A DNA stretch of 16,804 bases from SIG299 sp045593825 (lineage in GTDB: Bacteria; Bacillota; Clostridia; Lachnospirales; Lachnospiraceae): contig JAZNXI010000065.1 of NCBI GenBank assembly GCA_045593825.1, positions 1 to 16,804 on the forward strand, in the 5' to 3' direction. The notes below the pieces were generated by a model that worked only from the letters and a program-made list of their open reading frames with translations, was not told where the DNA came from and did not search any database. Of this stretch, positions 15,027-16,804 are shown piece by piece. Position 1 is the stretch's first letter; every line of letters starts with the position of its first letter. The translations under genes were made by a program, and so were the position numbers.

Positions 15027-16232
15027 CTAAATAAATGGCTTATAAGCCTCTAAATGTTTTACTGCAAATATTTCTCTGGCAAGATTACAAAACAGACCGG
15101 TAATCATCATAACCGAAGTCGGTAATGCAGACAAAGTGCTGTCCACCTGTCCCGTCATTTGCAAAAGCAGCGGCAAAGAAAGACATACTGCCATAATCGT
15201 AGAACTCAAAAACGCCAAACCGGTAATCGTACGTGAAAGATATCTTTTTGTATCACGACCCGCATGAACATTTTGAATACAGTCACCACTTTTTAAAAAC
15301 TGCTCTGTCAATTCCTTAGGGTTAAGAAAAACTCTGGAAAAACCAATATTCAACAAAAATAAAATGCAAATATATATACAAATACCAAACGGCTTTGTAA
15401 GCATCAAATTTTGATTCAGCCACGCTAACTCCACACAGTCAGGAAAAAAATCCATCATAAAGGACACCAACAACTGAGGCAGCATAAATACCGACATAGC
15501 AAACATTACCGGCATAACTCCGATAGGATTCATTTTTATTGCCAAATAGTTTTTATCTGCATAAATATTATGTATGGAAATTCGCTGCACCGGAATTCTT
15601 CTCTCTGTGTTTTCCATTATTGCCATAACCAAAATAGCCATAACGGATAGTAACAAAGGAATTAACAAATCAGAAGGATTTTGTCCTTCTAAACTGGCGT
15701 AGATTCCATCAAAAATATTGATGAATATAAGTGCAGACTGGCCTCCTATGCCATATCTCTTATTTAAAGATGCCAACCATACAATCATCATGGCACCGGT
15801 TACCATTTGAAAAACCACAATAATTCTAACAAAAGTCAACATATCTCCGGACACCGTAAACGAAAGATTCGGCACCTGTGTGACAGCCATGAAAACAGCA
15901 AAAAACAGTGTCAACAAAATCTTATTTCTATTTTGCTTTTTTGAAGAAGTTCTGGCCTTTGCTTCCGAACTGCGAAAAGCTGTAATAATCATTACCAAAA
16001 TAGATGCACTGATATAAGGCGAAATGCCCAGTGCAAACAAGGAACATTGGTGTATATCACCATTAATTGCCTGTAATAAAATATCCTCTGCATTTATGCC
16101 CTGCTGTGTATAAACCGATACATCCACCATGTGCAACGGTAGACTTTTTCCAATCAAGTATACAGCCACTACGATTACCGTAAACAGAATCTTGTACACT
16201 AATAATTTTTCTTGTTTTCTTCTGTTTTTCAA
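15027..16232 (-). CDS. secY2: Accessory Sec translocase channel SecY2
   Basis: This polytopic channel of 401 residues is dedicated to the serine-rich adhesin. About ten membrane spans are visible by eye (near 13-30, 63-86, 105-120, 132-155, 163-180, 187-205, 237-258, 283-305, 338-360, 366-385). SecY signatures are ALGISPYISASI (67-78), ENTERRIPVQRISIHN, KMNPIGVMPVMFAMS and LKSGDCIQNVHAGRDTKRYLSR, the last being the cytosolic loop that contacts SecA. The start is TTG at 16230-16232 (MKNRRKQEKLL) with AAGGCGGG upstream; no ATG in this frame near the beginning leaves the first span complete. It is the first gene after the cargo adhesin, separated by a hairpin and a possible promoter (16260-16312), and is followed 9 bases later by asp1. 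No SecE2/SecG2 (Asp4/Asp5) genes are in the window. Confidence 0.93.
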   Translation of the reverse strand: MKNRRKQEKLLVYKILFTVIVVAVYLIGKSLPLHMVDVSVYTQQGINAEDILLQAINGDIHQCSLFALGISPYISASILVMIITAFRSSEAKARTSSKKQNRNKILLTLFFAVFMAVTQVPNLSFTVSGDMLTFVRIIVVFQMVTGAMMIVWLASLNKRYGIGGQSALIFINIFDGIYASLEGQNPSDLLIPLLLSVMAILVMAIMENTERRIPVQRISIHNIYADKNYLAIKMNPIGVMPVMFAMSVFMLPQLLVSFMMDFFPDCVELAWLNQNLMLTKPFGICIYICILFLLNIGFSRVFLNPKELTEQFLKSGDCIQNVHAGRDTKRYLSRTITGLAFLSSTIMAVCLSLPLLLQMTGQVDSTLSALPTSVMMITGLFCNLAREIFAVKHLEAYKPFI

Positions 16233-16259
16233 TGTAACTTCCCGCCTTAATAAAACGCA

Positions 16260-16295
16260 AATTAGTGACCACCGAGAACTCAGTGGTCACTAATT
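16260..16295 (-). terminator. Stem-loop between the adhesin gene and secY2
   Basis: A perfect 13-bp stem (16260-16272 with 16283-16295, core TTAGTGACCAC) and a 10-base loop lie 37 bases after the adhesin stop. Read on the minus strand it is followed by an interrupted T run (TTTGCGTTTT), so it may act as a leaky terminator that leaves the adhesin message in excess over the translocase genes. It could instead be a 5' or 3' stabilising hairpin. Confidence 0.65.
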
Positions 16296-16303
16296 ATTTT
16301 ACC

Positions 16304-16312
16304 ATTATATCA
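16304..16312 (-). promoter_or_regulatory. Candidate extended -10 promoter for secY2 operon
   Basis: On the minus strand TGATATAAT gives a perfect TATAAT (16304-16309) with the upstream TGn of an extended -10. No good -35 is seen at 17 bases (TTTTCT). Transcription would start near 16297, directly at the stem-loop, placing the hairpin at the 5' end of a secY2 message. This rests on motif match alone. Confidence 0.45.
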
Positions 16313-16332
16313 GCTGTGTTGTCTACAGAAAA

Positions 16333-16775
16333 TTACTTTTCTTCTGTCTCAGTCACAGATTCCTTTGCTTCTTCTGCAGCCTTTTCCATAGCCTTTTTCT
16401 TCTTGTCATAAACAGTCTTTCCGGTAATTGCCGCAATCACTGCAAGAATCCACCAGTACCATACCTTATGACCTTCGCCTTCACCGCCGTTCATCTTCAC
16501 GCCGCCGGCTAACGGAACATCCTCAGCTTCTAAGTCTACTAAATCTTCATCATCAATAACGCCAAGAGGAACATCCTCATCCTCGATTTCAGTAATGTCG
16601 CTTGGTTCACCACCAAGAGGAACATCCTCATCTTCAATTTCAGTAAACTGATCTGCGGTCTCGCTAGTTGCTGCAGATTCACTTGCGCTTGCGCTTTCGC
16701 TCTCACTTACTGCAGTACTTGCTTCTGTGGATGCTGCTTCGCTTGCCGCTACACTGTCTGCGGTGGATGCTGCTT
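16333..16775 (-). CDS. Serine-rich surface adhesin, C-terminal end (accessory Sec cargo, partial)
   Basis: The last 146 residues of a large secreted protein are visible; the rest is lost at the contig end, as is common in serine-rich repeats that break assembly. Residues 1-38 are almost only Ser, Ala, Glu and Thr (12 serines). Then come two copies of TEIEDEDVPLG (44-54, 61-71) and a third variant EAEDVPLAG (82-90), a Gly/Glu linker, one hydrophobic span beginning VWYWWILAVIAAI (104-116), and a charged cytoplasmic tail with KKKK (124-127) rich in Lys and Glu. No LPXTG-like signal is present, so anchoring seems to be by the membrane span. Location directly upstream of secY2 and the serine-rich composition identify it as the probable cargo and glycosylation substrate. 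The in-frame TAA at 16774-16776 is created by adapter sequence and is not real. Confidence 0.85.
16562..16646 (-). repeat. 51-bp tandem repeat encoding the EDEDVPLG motif
   Basis: Two near-identical stretches (16562-16595 and 16613-16646) begin with the same 20 bases on the plus strand (CCAAGAGGAACATCCTCATC) and are offset by exactly 51 bases (17 codons). They encode the two TEIEDEDVPLG units of the adhesin. A degenerate third unit lies near 16505-16530. The high nucleotide identity suggests recent duplication. Confidence 0.8.
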
Positions 16776-16804
16776 AAGTCGGATCGTAGCCATGTCGTTC
16801 TGTG
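16776..16804. other. Sequencing adapter remnant at contig end
   Basis: The last 29 bases begin AAGTCGGATCGTAGCC and match, from memory, the MGI/BGISEQ read-2 adapter. They follow abruptly on serine-rich codons and introduce a false stop codon with the last native bases. Together with the other adapter at base 1 they show that the window is a whole contig with untrimmed ends. Confidence 0.92.

Noticed and set aside
16063..16290. Open frame of 75 codons across the secY2 start on the same strand
   Set aside because: It overlaps the well-supported secY2 N-terminus in another frame and has no family resemblance.
16562..16646. CRISPR-like repeat
   Set aside because: The repeats are coding, in frame, with a 17-codon period and no spacers of uniform unique sequence.
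16774..16776. In-frame TAA that would make the adhesin a pseudogene
   Set aside because: The last base of this codon is the first base of adapter sequence, so the stop is an assembly artefact.

Overview
The window looks like one complete short-read contig from a Gram-positive anaerobe of class Clostridia, most likely a Lachnospiraceae-type gut bacterium. The evidence is an iscR-nifS pair of the Firmicutes type, a SpoVB-family flippase, a class III (Firmicutes) fructose-1,6-bisphosphatase, strong AGGAGG ribosome binding sites and moderate-to-low G+C. Both outermost ends carry short stretches that I recognise as MGI/BGISEQ library adapter (1-19 and 16776-16804). The biological sequence is therefore about 20-16775, and the terminal genes are cut by assembly, not by nature.

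Layout. Positions 20-817 (minus) hold the start of a nifS/iscS-type cysteine desulfurase preceded by an IscR/Rrf2 regulator, with a near-consensus promoter and a dyad operator at 873-925. Positions 1026-2327 (plus) hold the only rightward gene, a 433-residue SpoVB/MATE-like flippase. It converges on the leftward operon at a bidirectional terminator (2309-2347). From 16232 down to 2356 (minus) runs one tightly packed set of genes, many overlapping: secY2, asp1, asp2, asp3, secA2, a lone GtfB-type add-on domain, a divergent gtfA paralogue, canonical gtfA, canonical gtfB and fbp. Upstream, at 16333-16775, is the 3' end of a serine-rich surface protein, the expected cargo.

Together this is an accessory Sec (SecA2/SecY2) locus. 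It has the cargo adhesin, the GtfA/GtfB GlcNAc transferase that starts O-glycosylation in the cytoplasm, Asp2 with an intact putative O-acetyltransferase triad, the other export chaperones Asp1 and Asp3, the SecA2 motor and the SecY2 channel. The gene order matches the streptococcal/staphylococcal locus, but four points depart from it: (i) an extra GtfA-like enzyme is paired with a 158-residue stand-alone copy of only the GtfB add-on beta-sheet domain; (ii) the visible end of the cargo has no LPXTG sorting signal and instead has EDEDVPLG repeats, one membrane span and a basic tail; (iii) no Asp4/Asp5 or additional tailoring transferases lie in the window; (iv) fbp follows gtfB by 18 bases.

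No RNA genes, CRISPR arrays, insertion sequences or phage genes were seen. No gene-free stretch exceeds about 210 bases.
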